Positions 45,459-60,004 of a DNA stretch of 64,000 nucleotides are shown here, in pieces. The notes beneath the pieces were generated by a model. It was given only the letters and a program-made list of their open reading frames with translations. It was not told the DNA's origin and did not search any database. Origin of the DNA: Arabidopsis thaliana (Eukaryota > Streptophyta > Magnoliopsida > Brassicales > Brassicaceae); contig NC_003070.9 of NCBI RefSeq assembly GCF_000001735.4, positions 25,901,971 to 25,965,970 of the forward strand, given 5' to 3'. The stretch's first letter is position 1, and the number at the start of each line of letters is the position of its first letter. A program made the position numbers and the translations under genes.

Positions 45459-47292
45459 CTAATTTTTTGCTGCATTTGATTCTTTCTCTTCCTCAACATC
45501 CTGCAAACACGTGAAGGCAGATTTGGATTAAACCAAGATGTTCTGTTGTTGTATGTTTTAAAGAACTGAGAGAATAATCAAACGTTTTCACTTACAGAGT
45601 TGCCAATCTTGTCAAAGTCATCATCACCCAGGCTTCCTCCATCATCACCATCACCATCATCTGCAAGTTTTACGATTATACAGACAAAATCAGGATTTAA
45701 GTCATAGCTAAAACTTGGGAAGCTACATCAAGTCAAGGTGTCTCACCAGGAGCTTCGTCACTGTCTTCTAGATCTCCCAGCAGGAATGTATCGAGATCTT
45801 GCTCAGACGATGCAGTAGATATTCTGTTCTTTTCAGCTGATTCTGTCCTTCCAAGCCCTGGACTCTTCTTAGCTTCTTCATCTTTACTCTCTGCTTTGTT
45901 CCTAAGTTCCTCCATGTACTTCCTTTCATATCTGATTCAAAACAAATCCTTTCCGCTTAATTCATGCAGCTATCAAGTCTCATAAGAATGAAAGACAAGG
46001 GTGCTCAATTCACTAATCACTTCTCAGAAATACACAAACAACTAAGGTGTCAAGATCTTCTATATGTTTTCAGTCATGTTCCTTTGTTTTTTATATTCTC
46101 ATTTGTGAGTTACATGGTTTTCCGAGATATACTGGACCAAGCTAGAGGCAGAATAGATGATTTGCAGCCACAAGAGAATTCACTAAGACTGTCTCTGGAT
46201 CAAATCCGTGCTGATAAGGTATAATCCATTTCCCATATAATTACGTATGGTTTCATTTTACCAAACTTAAGCTGCAGTGATTAAGCTATGAGACTACCTA
46301 GTCATACAAATATAGAGATCTTAAGCTATCTTTACCACCTCCTATGCGCTTAATGCAATTCTCAGTCTAGTGTCGATAACATTTTCAGACTTTGAGAAGA
46401 GATGGTAGATCCTTACGGTGCAACATGAGTGCTCACTAAGGTAAAGTATATCCTCCAGAACCTCCTTTCTTTCATAACTCGTGGGCATAGTTCATATCTC
46501 AACTTCGAAATTTGCTGCAACATACACAAAATGCAAAATCAAACAATGTAGCACAGAAGAGATGAATCTATAACTAAACCAATTATGCAAGATCAGCTTC
46601 TCCAACTAATCAAACTAATTCCAATCTCAAATTCGAAAAATCTACCTTGACAGAACCAAGAACAAGAGTGGCATGTCTCTCCTGCCACTCAGAAAGATCC
46701 TTCCGAACATTCGACGCACTTGTTTCCAAATCAGAAACTTCCGACGATTCATCTAATCCACATTTACCATAACACATTTCAAATCCTCAATTCCAAAACA
46801 AAGATAAAGCAACAACAACAACAAAACAACAATACCTTGTTCAGGAAAAGCCTGGAACGTAGCAGATGTCAAACCTTTAACAAACTCTCTCAAATCATCA
46901 GTAATACCAAAACTAACAAGCTCAGATTCAGAAATCTCAGAACCACCACCACCAGATCCTGATCCTCCTAATCCTCCAGGTATAATGTCGGCAATCGATT
47001 TTATATTCTGGATCTGATCAGCTTGTTTCAATGCTACGACTTTGAGCTGATCCGCTTTCGTTGAAACCTCAGCAGCGAATTCCTTTGACTTCTTCGCCGT
47101 CTCGGCGACGAACTCGGAGACATTGATCGAATCAGCTTTCTTAGAAGCTTCGAGAGCGAACTCTTTGGATTTTTTAGCGGTTTCGGTGACGAGATTGACG
47201 AATGTTGTTGAAGATGATTGTAGTGTTATGGTTTGTGATTTCTTCGCTGCTTCTTCTGCAAACGATTTCGCTCTCTTCCATAGATCTTCCAT
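45459..47292 (-). CDS. BSD-domain protein
   Basis: Six exons: 47292-46836, 46752-46646, 46514-46417, 45931-45747, 45660-45596, 45500-45459; 317 aa. The N-terminal 110 residues are three amphipathic KKSKEFA-EA-KKAD-type repeats (LEA-like helices), then a Gly-rich hinge (GGLGGSGSGGGG). The BSD domain spans about 125-205 and has the conserved Phe-Trp pair in RRFWRIYFTL. The tail is acidic with poly-Asp (DDGDGDDGG). BSD domains occur in TFIIH p62, synapse-associated and DOS2-like proteins; the role of this plant subfamily is not known to me. Transcription is in tandem with the peptidase gene, about 230 bp apart. I recall AT1G69030. Confidence 0.9.
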
Positions 47293-50200
47293 TTTTTTCT
47301 CGGTGTGTTGATTTTTTTTCTTTCGGATCTGTTATTTTTGCGTTACTGACGAAATTAAAGGTAACGTTACGGCAAACGCGGAGGGAAACTTCTGAGTCAC
47401 GCAGAGGTGTTTGACTTTTAAGAGTTTATTGGTCGCACCATTCCTAGTTTCCTATTGGCCAATGGATAATTTTGTTTTCGTTTGAAAATATGGGTTATAA
47501 TTTTAAATATGAAATGTTTCAAGTTTAAGAAAAGAAGTATTCACATAAAATAAGTGTTTGAAACAAAGTGAAAGTGTGAAATACTTGACACCATAATTAA
47601 GTCCATAACTCTACCAATTTTTATTTTTAAAGTTAGGTTTAGACTTACATCATAACAACATTTTATATCCACTACAATAATCTTATGATAACTATATTGT
47701 GTTGCAGATTTTGGTACTAGGAACGCCAAATAATCGATAAAACCAGCACAACTAGACCTCAAATTTGCTAACACATGGTATTTGTGAATCTTCTACAGTA
47801 CAATAGAAAACGAAACAACTGTTTTTGCCAATAACTATAGTACGCTTTTACTATATTTGAGCAGGAGAACAACAAGAAGAACAAAACTAGTTATGATTTT
47901 CAGCAAAAAGACCATAAAAAGAAATAATATGGTTTGGGGAAAAAAAGAAGAAGAGATAGATCGATGGAGAGTGATAGGTACGAAAGAATATATGGTTGGG
48001 GTGTTGTCGAACTCAAATCTTTGTATGCAGCCAGAGACCACTCTCTGCCCCCGACGGGACCACTCCTTCGCCAAACTATATTATTATTTGTATTGATAAT
48101 ATCATGTTAATTCGTGTAATCGTAATAATGAATTAACCTACTATAGACACAAGTATAGACTAAATAAAGTTGAATCGAGGTTAAATAAAGTGGCCTGTGG
48201 GTGAGGCTGATAGGTACGTGGACCATTTTGGTAGATTTTGGTGAATAGATCGAGCCAAGTTGCCCATCTCTTTGGAGATTTATCCAAATCTTTTCTGATT
48301 GTTACGTTTTTGTTAATTTATACTTCAATATATAGCAGTCGTAGCTTGTCGATCGTTCCAATATAATCTACTTTTCATACTCTTTTTGTCTGAATGCCTG
48401 TATGTATTGAGATATTTGGTTTCAGATAACGTAAAAATATTTGTATTTATTACAAAATGATAGATCTATTTTAGTTTCCAGTTTTACAATATTGATAGTT
48501 TGATTTTGCAATAGTAGTTTGTACTATAAAGCCTATTATTGCAAAGGTGGACAATAATAGGTTAAGTAAAGCTAGGAGATTCATACAAACTATAATTTAA
48601 GGAACATTTGTAGAAATATCATCTATGTTACTTTGTTAAGAAATTTGATAACTAATATTTTTGACCATTTTAAAATTACATGTTTGCTAAAAACTGCATT
48701 TTAAAAAAATCTTAATTATTTTGGATTAAACATGTGATTCTTGTATTCGATTGTAGTGGCGAAACATTAACATCATGTGATTCGTGTGTGTTAACATCAT
48801 GTGATCCATGTGTATTATAGTTGATGCAATAATAACCTAACTAAAGATTAACGAAGTGTTCAGGTATTGATGATCGGCTCATGTATACAAGTATAACAAT
48901 GAAATGACTTCTTTTTTTCTTCCCTCGCTCGTCTCATCCTAATTAAGTTACAAGTGCATCTATGAGAACTTGGTTGAGCCATTCTACAAGTTATATATTT
49001 GCAATTCTGTTATATATCATACTCATACATACTTCGCCGGAATTTAGGTTTCGTGACTGATAAGCAACCCACGTAGGCTGGACTAAGTCTCTGACGCTCA
49101 CCGTAACTGTTGTGAACGAACACTGACGTGGCTGAAGGCGAATGACAACACAAAGGTCTACAGATATTCCGTTGGTAAAGTCCGCCGTATAAATTAAGGT
49201 TTTCTTACCTTGCAGCGACGTGAGTAGAGAGCAAAATATTGGTTGAAATTATACTTTTACGATAAAACAAAATGAAGTTCTTAGATAATATTTTTTACAT
49301 ATATATCAATAGATTTGTATCAAACAAGCATAATTTTTACATTCATCATGAGACAGAAAAAAATCGTTACAATTTTCAACCTAAAGGTTTTTAAAACAGG
49401 TTATCCCGTGAAAAGAAGTCTGATAAAAGTGTTTAATTTTCATGTTTTTCTATTTGGTGTATGACTTAGATGATTATATACATTGACAAAAGAAAAGTAC
49501 GTCAAAAGACGACTCTTTAGTAAAATAAAGGTCAATATTTCGCATGAATAATGCTCTCACGTTCACACACACTAAAGCTACTATCAAAGGTGACGACTCA
49601 TGAGAAAGGAAACATTTCAGAGTTGAATCATATACATAATAAGCCCTTAGTTTCTTATACGTATGAAATTGTACTGCAACACTTGTAATTACAACACAAA
49701 CAATACCATTTTCTAACGAGACAAAAAAGTTAGAAAGTGTGCACGTTAGCAAAAGTCAGAATCTCACAAAAACCTTCTTGTCTTCGCATCTGGCTTTTAC
49801 AGCTCCGTCTGACGTGGACCCTTTTTAGTCTCGTACCGACGTCTCTTCGTTTTCTCCAAGAGACTCTCTCTCTCTTCCTTATTTTTAGGATTGTTATTTT
49901 AACGAATTTTTAGTATACCTTTGTCGATAAATCAATTTAGCAGTCGTGTATAATGCAATTACGATACTTTTTTCTTTTGATACGTGCAACAACGAGTTAT
50001 TAAAAATAGTAGTAGTACTATTCACTTTTAGGTGAGAAAACAAAAACAGTTCAAAAGTTGGAAATTTTTAAACAAAGTTAATGAAAGACACGTGACACGT
50101 GCGTGACTGCCACTCTGTCTCCACATGAAAATCTGACTCACGGGTCTGCCTCACGTCGCGTGCAACTTCGCTTTTAATATTCCTCTAATTCTGTCTTTTT

Positions 50201-53200
50201 AAAAGTTAACATTACTAATTTTAAAAATAAACCCAAAAAAAGAGTTAAGAAGATATTTATTTGTTTCTGGAAGCATATATATATTTTAAGTTTCTATGAT
50301 GCAAAGTGGTTCAAGTTGTTTTTGAGTAAAACAAAATTCGCATATGAACTCGACGAAATTCTACATGTTACGTTTGTGAAATGTGAACATGTTAATTAGT
50401 TGATCGATTGTTTGCATACAAATATTTTTTAAAAAATTAAATCACCGTTACTAATTCATAAAATATATAAGGCCATCCAAAATAAGTTTTTTTTTGTATT
50501 TAAATCTATTGATAATTAATTAATTAATAATTTATTTACTGCAAATTGGGAAAGCTTAATTTACTTGTTTAGTAGTAACTTTAGACTTTAGTTAGGTAGA
50601 ATTAGGGGCGGTGTTGTGTCTCCGTGTAGTTGACCGTTGACTCAGGTTATTTTATTGTTTTTGATTAGCTAATAACATCATGGCTTAAGTATATTATTAT
50701 TATTGCGTAACGGAAGACAGTTATTTAGTAGTTAATCACAGGTTAAAATCTACTAATATAAAATTAGTGTGTTAAGTGTAAAACTAAACTGATACTGAAC
50801 CAAGAATCCGGTGGATTCCATAGGCCTAAAAGGCTATGACCTGATAAGACCTAGTTCTAGGGTTGGGGACCATACTGTATTAACCAGTTTTGGTTTTGGA
50901 TATTTAATGTATTTATAACGAATTTTATAAAACCTTCATGAAAACCGTTTGCGTAAAGTCGAAAACTGTTGAATGGTCGATATATTACTAGAAGAAAAGC
51001 GAAACATATAAGTTTAAAATTTATAAGAGCATCCACATTACATATTTGAATTTTAAGAAAATTAGCAATATCTTAAAAGAGGATTGATGTTCGTAGCAAA
51101 TTTTTTTTATCCCTTAGCAATATTTTCTTCTTCTACATTTTCAGTTTAAAGACAAACATGTGGGCATGTGGCTCAAATTACTTAAGATTTTACTACAGTT
51201 TTAACTTTTAACAATCAAATGGAAAAATATTGTGAGCTCGTCACAAAGTTACTTCCACCACCGACGAAGTTAGAGAACATGTTTTTTGTTCATGCATGCT
51301 GCATGCAAATATTCAATTTTATAGTAAACTAACATAGTTAATATAATACAAAGTTTTGATATTTTTTGTTAATTGGTTAATAAATGAAAATTATGACATT
51401 CCAGTAATATATTACAACAACAAATAATACGAAACTCGAAAAGTTTAGAAGGCTAGTATTTATAACTATGACAGGATTTGCATTTTTTGATCATTGCCGG
51501 TCTAAATGACGCACTTCCATGAATTCGCTTGGAAATTATGTTGCATATGTCGGCCACGACGTTTTTTTGCTCCTTAATTCCGTAGTCCAAATCCCTTTTA
51601 TACGCGGAAAGTATTATTTTATAACATTAGAACTGATAAGTGTAGTTATAAAGTTTAACCAAAAAGAAAAGTGTAGTTATAAAACCTCCATAAAAAGAAG
51701 TAAAAATAATCATAGTTATAACAATTAGCATATTAAGAAGATTACACTGAGTTAAACGATATTAGTATATTACTCACACCAAGTAAAACGTACTACATTT
51801 TCTTTACCGTTATTAAAATGTCTACTACATGCCTGCACCGCTAATCAAGGCTAATTTTTCATTACCATGCAAACTTTGCATAGTTTAAATGGGTCAATGC
51901 AGGAACAATAATATAATAGAAGAAAATCTCAAAAAAAAATGACCAAATTAATTGAACGACAAAGAGAAAATCCAAGTTCGTGACTAAGAAGTGACTAGTC
52001 CATATACGTTAGTAGATATAGAGCCCCGCGCTTGAATCTCGACAAGACAAAACCATGAATTAATAAGGAACATGGTCACCTTCACATCACTTCGATTCGG
52101 ACAAACGTAATATTTTTTATTATATCTTTTAAAAATCTCCTCTTTATAGCTAAACTCTTGTCTTCGATCTCCGAAAGCAACCTTTTGGACCAACGACCTC
52201 GAACACACACAAACAGAGTTTATAAACAGTGTTTCAGCCACTATTTAACTATTTCATCTCTACGTTAATCCATGAATATTTTTTATTTTCTCCTTGGGTA
52301 ATAAAAGCCAATCATGGTAGATATTATTAACCGACCATCTGTGATATCAAATTGCGACAATGTGGGCAAATATATCTGTCATTTACACAGTAAAAGTAGT
52401 AAAGGATTCTATAAATTATATACACCAATAATTTGGCCCTCTTGATTGACTCGATGTGTGTATCAGAATTACACTATTTATAAGCTATAGTAATAGAAAC
52501 TAATTTAGAAAATCCAACTCACATGATGGATATGTCTTAATGCCACCGTTTGTAGACCCCCGGCGTCCACTTTCGATTTTTTGGAGCTTTATTTGTCCAT
52601 CTATTAGCGGATGGGTTGTTCCGAAAATTTCAAAACACTCGAATCGGTTTTGCGTTTTAGCTCGAGTTTTTCTTCCTCATTTTTTCTTCGTTTGCAATAG
52701 TGAAAATTACTTCTCAATGATGCACTTGTTGTACAACCAACATTTTTTCTTTTCAGTATAATTTAACATTTTATTCAAAAAAAAATAAAAAAAATTACTT
52801 CTTAATGCCTCATCATTTCGACCCCACATTCACTTTTTATTTTTGGAGCTTATTTTGATCCATATGTAAGTCAATGTGTTGTCCCAAAAAATGTAAATAA
52901 CCAGTTTCTTTTTTCCTAAATCATAGTATTACAAATTATCTCGAAGACATTTTGACCTCCAACACTAAAACTTAAGAATAAAAGATGTACTAGTATTTTG
53001 AGATAAATGACAAATATCTTCTTGAATTAGGTCTTAGCTTGAAGATGAACAAGTGGGAGAGTAGACAAAACGTGGGATAGATTACGAGAAATTCAGAGGT
53101 GAAGGAACATAGTAAGAGAAAGGTAGGTTCGGCCACAGCAGATTCCTAGACCGGCTCTCATGCAGCACGATGCTTTATTTTGTATGCCTAACCATGTGAC

Positions 53201-55872
53201 TGCAGTCTCTCCATTTAATTCAGTTGGCCGCTACTTGTTTCTTTGTTTTTTTTTCCTAACCATGGTTAGTTTGTAACACTGGTTAGTGGTTACTCACACA
53301 CTTGTTACTACTTCCAACCTTTTTTTTCTTTTTTTTTTGTTGTCTTCAAAATGTAAGAAACTTTAATACTTCTTAATATGTTGATTGGTTTTGTCACTTT
53401 GTAGACCCCTGATTTTTAACTATTTCGGTAAACTTTTGTAAAACAATTTGGGTTTAAATCTCTCATGTTTTATTAGTTGTACATCTCAGCTAATGACAAT
53501 AGCTCAAGTTAACGTATCATACAAAACAGCAAAATAGATTCGAATTTGATTTTTTTCTTTTTTCTTTCAGGTAGTTATATATATAACTAATGTATTGCAA
53601 ATATTTGAAAAACATAAAGTTCAATGAATCTAAATTTGATAATTAGATTAACAAAATCGACATCACATGTATGAAATCGAATTCCTGAATATTCAAAATA
53701 TTGTGTTTTTTTCATAAGTTCTTGCATGCATTTGCAAACGAAAAAAATCGATTTCATATGTTATATATATATATAGTCGTAGATATGTCGTAAGTACATT
53801 TGGGTATGAATATTTGGATAATTCATCATGGGTACTAGATTTCGCTGTCGTTCCATTTGTAAAATATCAGGATTTTTTAAGAAAAAGTTTTATACAAAAC
53901 TGTATTACATGTTTGAATGAATGATCATACATATATATATTTGTTAAAATACTACTATTTAACACATTAAAAATGACATCCTGGAAAAAATTATATTAAA
54001 TTTGAAATCTCTACATATTTTTGTGAAATATTTTGAAAATCATGCCAATATATATATGATTATATTCATTCAGTCATGGTGGATCATCATTTTGTACACC
54101 AAAACACATTCCCCATTTTCTTAAAAGAAAACTTCTATATATATATATATATATATATACAAATACTACTATTAGATGTGAATATGTAGAAATATTTGAG
54201 TCCCATGCGAACTTTACGTAAATATGTTGGGAAACGATTATATATATATAACTCACTTTTCTTATAGAAATAGATAGAACACAAATAGTGTGTGTAAAAC
54301 TCACACATAATTAAATTCCATAGTGTTTTCGGTTGTTGAAAAACATGGAAAATGCCGAGGAGGTCTCGAATCTGATGTATTTATTTATCAATAATTTGGT
54401 AATGTGAAATAATAAACCAAAAAAAATAAAAACAAATCTTTAATGTTGGGAAAGAGATGTGAATGAAGGTACGGTCAATATATAGACAATGGTACGTAAA
54501 GCGAAGAGTACATTGCCACCCTGTAAACTCTGTATGCTCTATGTTTTCACGCTATTGATTTTCGCTTTTCCTCTGTCTCTCAACATTTATGTGTTCCATC
54601 GGTTAATTCTTGAATCTCGATTGTATTTAATTCCGACAGAATCTTAAAAACAAAACTATTTGATCGTAACACCATTTACGTTTTTCTTCTTCTTTCTTTA
54701 TTAACAACATGTAATATAACGAGGATTTAAAATCAATGTTAGTGTGTGACTCAACAAATATCTTGGTCCATCAGTTACGTTTTTTTAATTACTCGATTTA
54801 ATTGGATCATTTAAAGTAATCATCAACGTTTAACAAAAACACAAAATATGGTCCATTTAATACTATTGTATATTTTTGGCTTCTTTTCTCGGTCTCTTGT
54901 AAATTCTAATATAAGGAAAACAAACGTTGGACAATAATTTTGATACGGTACAATTATTCCATATGGTCGCTCTTTAAAAACACCCATTTGCAGTTATCTT
55001 TTTTCCTGATTTGAAATGGAAATAGACATATATAATATATATATATATATTCCTTTTGGAGCAAAAGTTAGGAAATAAATATATATTCTTCAGAGATTTT
55101 ATGGCACATTGTATATATCTTAATAATATTCCATAGAATCAATACGGGTCATGAATCTCTCTTCACGATGGAATATATATGATTTATTAAGATGGAATCA
55201 TGGAATCATATCATTTCTTTTTCACACTAATAAGGAAATTATCATATATATCAGAATCTCTACATTACACGATCCAATCTCAAAAGAATAATATATAATC
55301 GGCTTAAAATTCGAAACAGTAATTAAAAAATTTTCACATCTTCTACTCCGAGAAATTTGGGTTACAGATTAGAAGAGACCTTGTCATAATTACTACCCAG
55401 TAATTTTATTTAATTACCATCACGTGGTTAAACAAAGATATGTAGCATGCTAACTTATCCGCGCATTTTAGCTATTTTCCACTTAAAACATACTACTGTT
55501 TACTAACATACGCTGAGAGTTACAGTTCACACATCTTTTCTCTTCCTTCTTCTTCACTGTATATTAAGAACAATAAGCAATATCAGTTTTTTTTTTCCTC
55601 TGATCGAAGCCGCGGGAAAGTTATAATAATATAAAGATATTTTTCGTGAGAGTTGCTCGTTTATGGGAGAATCGTGTCAGATTAATTTCTATTTTTGTTG
55701 GTTTAATTTTCCATTTTTAATTTAATAATTTTAAGGAAATATTATTAGAGTGAAAGGAAAAAAAAAAAGATCTTGTGGGTCGCCATTATATATGCAGGTC
55801 TTTCTCCAACCTTTTGCTCCTTCTCTCTCAAGTGTCAAGAATCAAACAGTGGCTTAAACCCAAAAAAGGAAC
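47293..55872. other. Long AT-rich intergenic region without a supported gene
   Basis: About 8.5 kb, unusually long for this gene-dense arm. The left 150 bp is the BSD-gene leader and promoter (with a CCAAT-like ATTGGCCAATGG near 47453). Islands of less AT-rich sequence occur near 48000-48070, 49040-49200 and 50080-50170 (the last with paired CACGTG-type cores) but none codes convincingly. A (TA)n run lies near 54137-54160. A diverged repeat lies at 52535-52900. The right 350 bp is the ACR4 leader, possibly with a leader intron ending at the CAG near 55798. I see no transposase, reverse transcriptase or tRNA. Confidence 0.55.
52535..52900. repeat. Diverged two-copy repeat
   Basis: Segments at about 52535-52640 and 52800-52900 share the order CTTAATGCC, GACCCC, CACTTT, TTTTTGGAGCTT, GATGGGTTGT/CAATGTGTTGTCCC. 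The spacer has ATTACTTCTCAATG-like echoes. About 65-70% identity by eye. Confidence 0.45.
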
Positions 55873-58109
55873 ATGGGTATGTCTCTTTTTTCTTTCTTTC
55901 TTTTTTCTCATTGTTGATTCTTCTTCATACGATTTTTGGGTAAGATATTTCATTATTGGTTATGGGGTTTTCAGTATTTGGTAGTTGCAGGTTAAAGTTT
56001 TTGTTTTTCTTCTTCTTCTTGTGGTTTTTTTCTCTGTTAAGCTCTTTTAGAAATTTACCTAGGATTTGATGTCAGTGGTATCTCTCTGTTTATTGGTATT
56101 TACAAGAATACAGAGAGAAAGAAGAGATTATTATTCATGGGTTTTGTTCTGATTTTTGAAAGTTTCTGTCTTTGAAACTCACTGATTTTTTTATATTTGG
56201 GAATTTTTTGATTGCAGATGTTAGTATGAGTTTTTCACAAGATATGGATAATGAGTATGAGAAGCTGATAAGAAGAATGAATCCACCAAGGTATTAACTT
56301 TTTTCTTTCTCCTTCCTTTTTGTTATTATAACTACTTTTAATAGTGTGATATGATTTTGGATAAAAACCTCTGTTTTATTTTCCAGGGTTGTGATTGATA
56401 ATGACTCTTGCAAGAAGGCAACTGTGATAAGGGTACACTTATAATTTTGGTTTATGTCTATATATCTTGTTTATTCATTTATGTAGACTTGTCCTGAATT
56501 TTTTGTTTTGTCTTCTTGATGTTGTTTAGGTGGATAGTGCAAATGAATATGGGATTCTTCTTGAAGTTGTACAAATCCTTACTGATCTTAACCTTACTAT
56601 CACTAAGGCGTACATATCTTCTGATGGTGGTTGGTTTATGGATGGTATGTTCCGATTGTTAAATTTTCTTTTTTTTTGGATTCTCTTTACTTTAGAACAA
56701 GGGATTGATTCTCTTATTCTCTCTGCTACTTGGCAGTATTTAATGTCACTGATCAAGATGGTAACAAAGTCACTGATGAAGTTGTTCTAGACTATATCCA
56801 AAAGGTGAGTGTTTTTTTGTTAAACTTGTTATCTTCTTCTTATGTGTGAGTGAGAGTTTAATGAGTGTGTTGTGTTTAATTCTCAGTCTCTTGGGCCTGA
56901 AGCTTGTTTCTCCACTTCCATGAGATCAGTTGGTGTCATACCATCAACAGACAGCACGGTTATTGAGTTAACTGGATGTGACAGACCAGGTCTGCTGTCT
57001 GAACTGTCAGCTGTTTTGACCCATCTCAAATGCAGTGTCCTCAACGCTGAGATTTGGACACACAACACCAGAGCAGCTGCTGTGATGCAGGTCACAGATG
57101 ACTTAACCGGGTGTGGCATTTCTGATCCAGAGAGGTTGTCTCGGATCAAGAACCTTCTCAGAAATGTGCTTAAGGGAAGCAACACACCAAGGGAAGCTAA
57201 AACCGTAGTGTCTCATGGGGAGGTCCACACGGATAGGAGGCTTCATCAGATGATGTTTGAGGATAGAGACTATGAACACCGTTTGGTGGATGATGATTCC
57301 TCTATCCAAGATGAAAGGCAAAGACCAGATGTTTGTGTTGATAATTGGCTCGATAAGGATTACTCTGTGGTCACAGTTAGATGTAAAGACAGACCAAAGC
57401 TTCTGTTCGACACAGTCTGCACTTTGACTGATATGCAGTATGTGGTTTTCCATGGAAGTGTTGATACTGAGGGCACCGAGGCGTTTCAGGTAAAGAAATA
57501 TCCCATTACCATAGAGCAGAGAGTTTCCTTGAATCCATTTACTTATCGGTCTTTGTCTTTGCTTTGCAGGAGTATTATGTGAGACATATAGATGGATCCC
57601 CTGTGAAATCAGAGGCAGAGAAGCAAAGAGTCATACAATGTCTTGAAGCAGCTATCAAAAGAAGAGTATCTGAGGTAAATGATCCAGTAATATATAGTGT
57701 CTGGTATATACTCTTTCTGTAACTGTCACTGAGAGATCATTGTTTGATGTTTTAGGGATTGAAGTTGGAACTGTGCACGACGGATAGAGTAGGCTTATTG
57801 TCAAACGTGACTCGCATATTCCGTGAAAACAGCCTAACGGTCACAAGAGCTGAAGTGAAAACCAAAGGAGGCAAAGCTCTAAACACATTCTATGTCAGTG
57901 ATGCATCTGGTTACTCAATCGATGCTAAGACCATAGATTCCATAAGACAAACCATAGGCCAAACTATTCTCAAAGTCAAGAACAACCCTCAAGAACAACA
58001 ACAAAGACAGAAATCGCCTTCTCACGAATCACCGACAAGATTTCTCTTTGGGGGTCTCTTCAAGTCGAAATCTTTTGTCAACTTTGGCTTGGTCCGTTCC
58101 TACTCTTGA
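55873..58109 (+). CDS. ACR4: ACR4, ACT-domain repeat protein 4
   Basis: Plant ACT-repeat protein (uridylyltransferase-like regulator without catalytic domain). Exons: 55873-55876, 56218-56290, 56387-56432, 56530-56644, 56737-56804, 56887-57489, 57570-57674, 57756-58109; 455 aa. Four ACT domains are visible by their beta-alpha starts: [19 protein letters not shown] (about residue 36), [18 protein letters not shown] (125), [18 protein letters not shown] (265) and [17 protein letters not shown] (343). ACT domains bind amino acids; this family is thought to sense amino-acid status. The C-terminal tail is Gln/Ser-rich and ends LVRSYS. The first coding exon holds only ATG G. It is not the receptor kinase CRINKLY4. 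I recall AT1G69040. Confidence 0.95.
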
Positions 58110-60004
58110 AGAACAACTTCACTTAGCTGTGAGGTTTCAATCTCATCTAGGTTTTAACTGCTTTAAACTTGAGAAGAATCTGTAAATCTATCGCCAGATA
58201 TAATCTTAAATTCTTGGTCTAGGATCCAACTTTGGGTAGGGAAAAAAAGACAAAAGAGTTTTAGTTGATGTCATGACTAAGTGTTAAGTGTTAACCTACT
58301 CTTCTTGTATATATATCAAATCCTCATTATCTTCTTCTTCAGATTATTATGTCAAATTAAAATTTCCATGACTTGAAACAAAATAACTACAAAAGACATA
58401 ATTATACTTCATAATTTAGTGATTTATGGGAAGAAATATGATTGAATGATTCCAAACAAACCTCCTAAATTTACACCAAAAAATTATTGGCTTATGATAT
58501 CGAAAGAAAGACTCTAGCAAATTAAGAGACACCATTTCAAAGATTTTTTTTTGTGAATGAATGTAAAATTAATTCAACCAAAAAAATGTTTTCCATTAAA
58601 TGTAACTTTTTCTAAAATCTTAAGCTGAAAATAATAGATATAGAGTCTTTAAGAATTTTCTTGAGCCAAACCAAATACATAGCCCAAGTGGAGAATGGAT
58701 GAACATTACACATAATTGCAACAGATTTTTCATAGTAAATTTGTATAAAGAAATATAATCTATAGCATGTAACAAAAATGAACATGTGAGGGGGGGTGTA
58801 GATATTGTCACCACCGAACACTTTATGGGGCGTGAATACTGAAACTATGTCGATGACAATGTGTGTATGATAGATTCTCGAGTCACATGTTGAGACCAAC
58901 AAAGTGATACACCTCCCCACCACCACACACCGCCCATTTAGTTTTCCACATTCATTGATAAATGTTACATATTTTTTGGCTTTTCAATTTGAAATTTCTC
59001 AGAATTTACTAAACTAACATATATATATATATTGACATGTGACTCGTCTCAATTACATGGCTTTCAGTGTGGGTTTAGGATTCTTCATGGCAGAGGAAAT
59101 CTTTTAACTTTCAGAGATTGTCTTTATAAATTATGAGATTGCAGACTATCCCACATGCATATTTAACAACATTGTTTTTGAGTTTTAGTTTTCTCCAACT
59201 ACAAAAAAAATGAATGATCTACAAAAATTTCATTTTCTTCTGATTATTAGAGATTAATGTGTGTTTGGCATGAGTGGTCGAATTTTATATACGGTAATAA
59301 TAAAATGAGTTTTCTAAGTTTGAGAATATAAATAACAATAAGAAGAAGTAATTTTGTTTCATCTTTCACGGGTTAAGCTTAATGATTTATTCTATTTTAT
59401 AGTGTGATTTGATTCAAAACATCTAAACTGTGTGAGATAGATGTAGTGAGAATTATACATTTTCCGATTTTCGTCTAGAAGATATGACGAATTAGCTAAA
59501 ACCTAAAAATAAATACACGGCCGTACGCGGCCACATGTTGCCAACGATAACGCATTCCTCATGCCAAAATTAAAATTCTCATCTAATATAAGAAGACTAA
59601 ACATAAAAATTGATTAAGAAAAGAAGAAAAACACACTAAGCATACTTCCCATTATAATAGATCTCATATCTATCCAATCCATTGACCATTGACCAGTTTT
59701 TTTTCTTGTTTGTTTTTTTTGCCATATTGAGTCAATACAGGCACCACCACAACAACCACACTTTCACCCAATTTCTATTTTTCTTACGTTTAAAAAAAAG
59801 GATTTTCTTCTTTATATTTATCCATACTATTAATTACTCTATTAAAATCCTCACGCTAAGCAACCCCTAATTTCGTTATCAGCTTAAAACCCTTTAAAAG
59901 GAAAAAAAAAAACATTCAACATTTTAAAACATCAACAAACCCAAACACCAATCCACACACAAAACAAGACTTGATACATTATTATCAAGAAGCAAGAAGC
60001 AAGA
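58110..60004. other. Intergenic between ACR4 and the small gene at 60 kb
   Basis: Begins with the ACR4 3' UTR. AT-rich, with no supported ORF or RNA. A repeated W-box-like CCATTGACC occurs near 59680-59695 in the promoter-proximal part of the next gene. Confidence 0.55.

Noticed and set aside
48040-48062. AGAGACCACTCTCT and CCCCGACGGG near-palindromes, considered as a microRNA hairpin
   Set aside because: Arms are only 6-7 bp and no longer foldback with a 21-nt duplex could be traced by eye.
47835-48074. 79-codon minus-strand ORF with a hydrophobic end
   Set aside because: Its start is in a GC-richer island but the rest is a translated AT-rich tract; no TATA-leader pattern convincing enough to call a gene.
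51028-51120. GAGCATCCACATTA resembling a Harbinger-type terminal repeat
   Set aside because: No matching inverted end or target duplication found downstream, so at most a truncated end.
54137-54160. (TA)n tract
   Set aside because: Ordinary microsatellite in AT-rich DNA; no structure beyond that.
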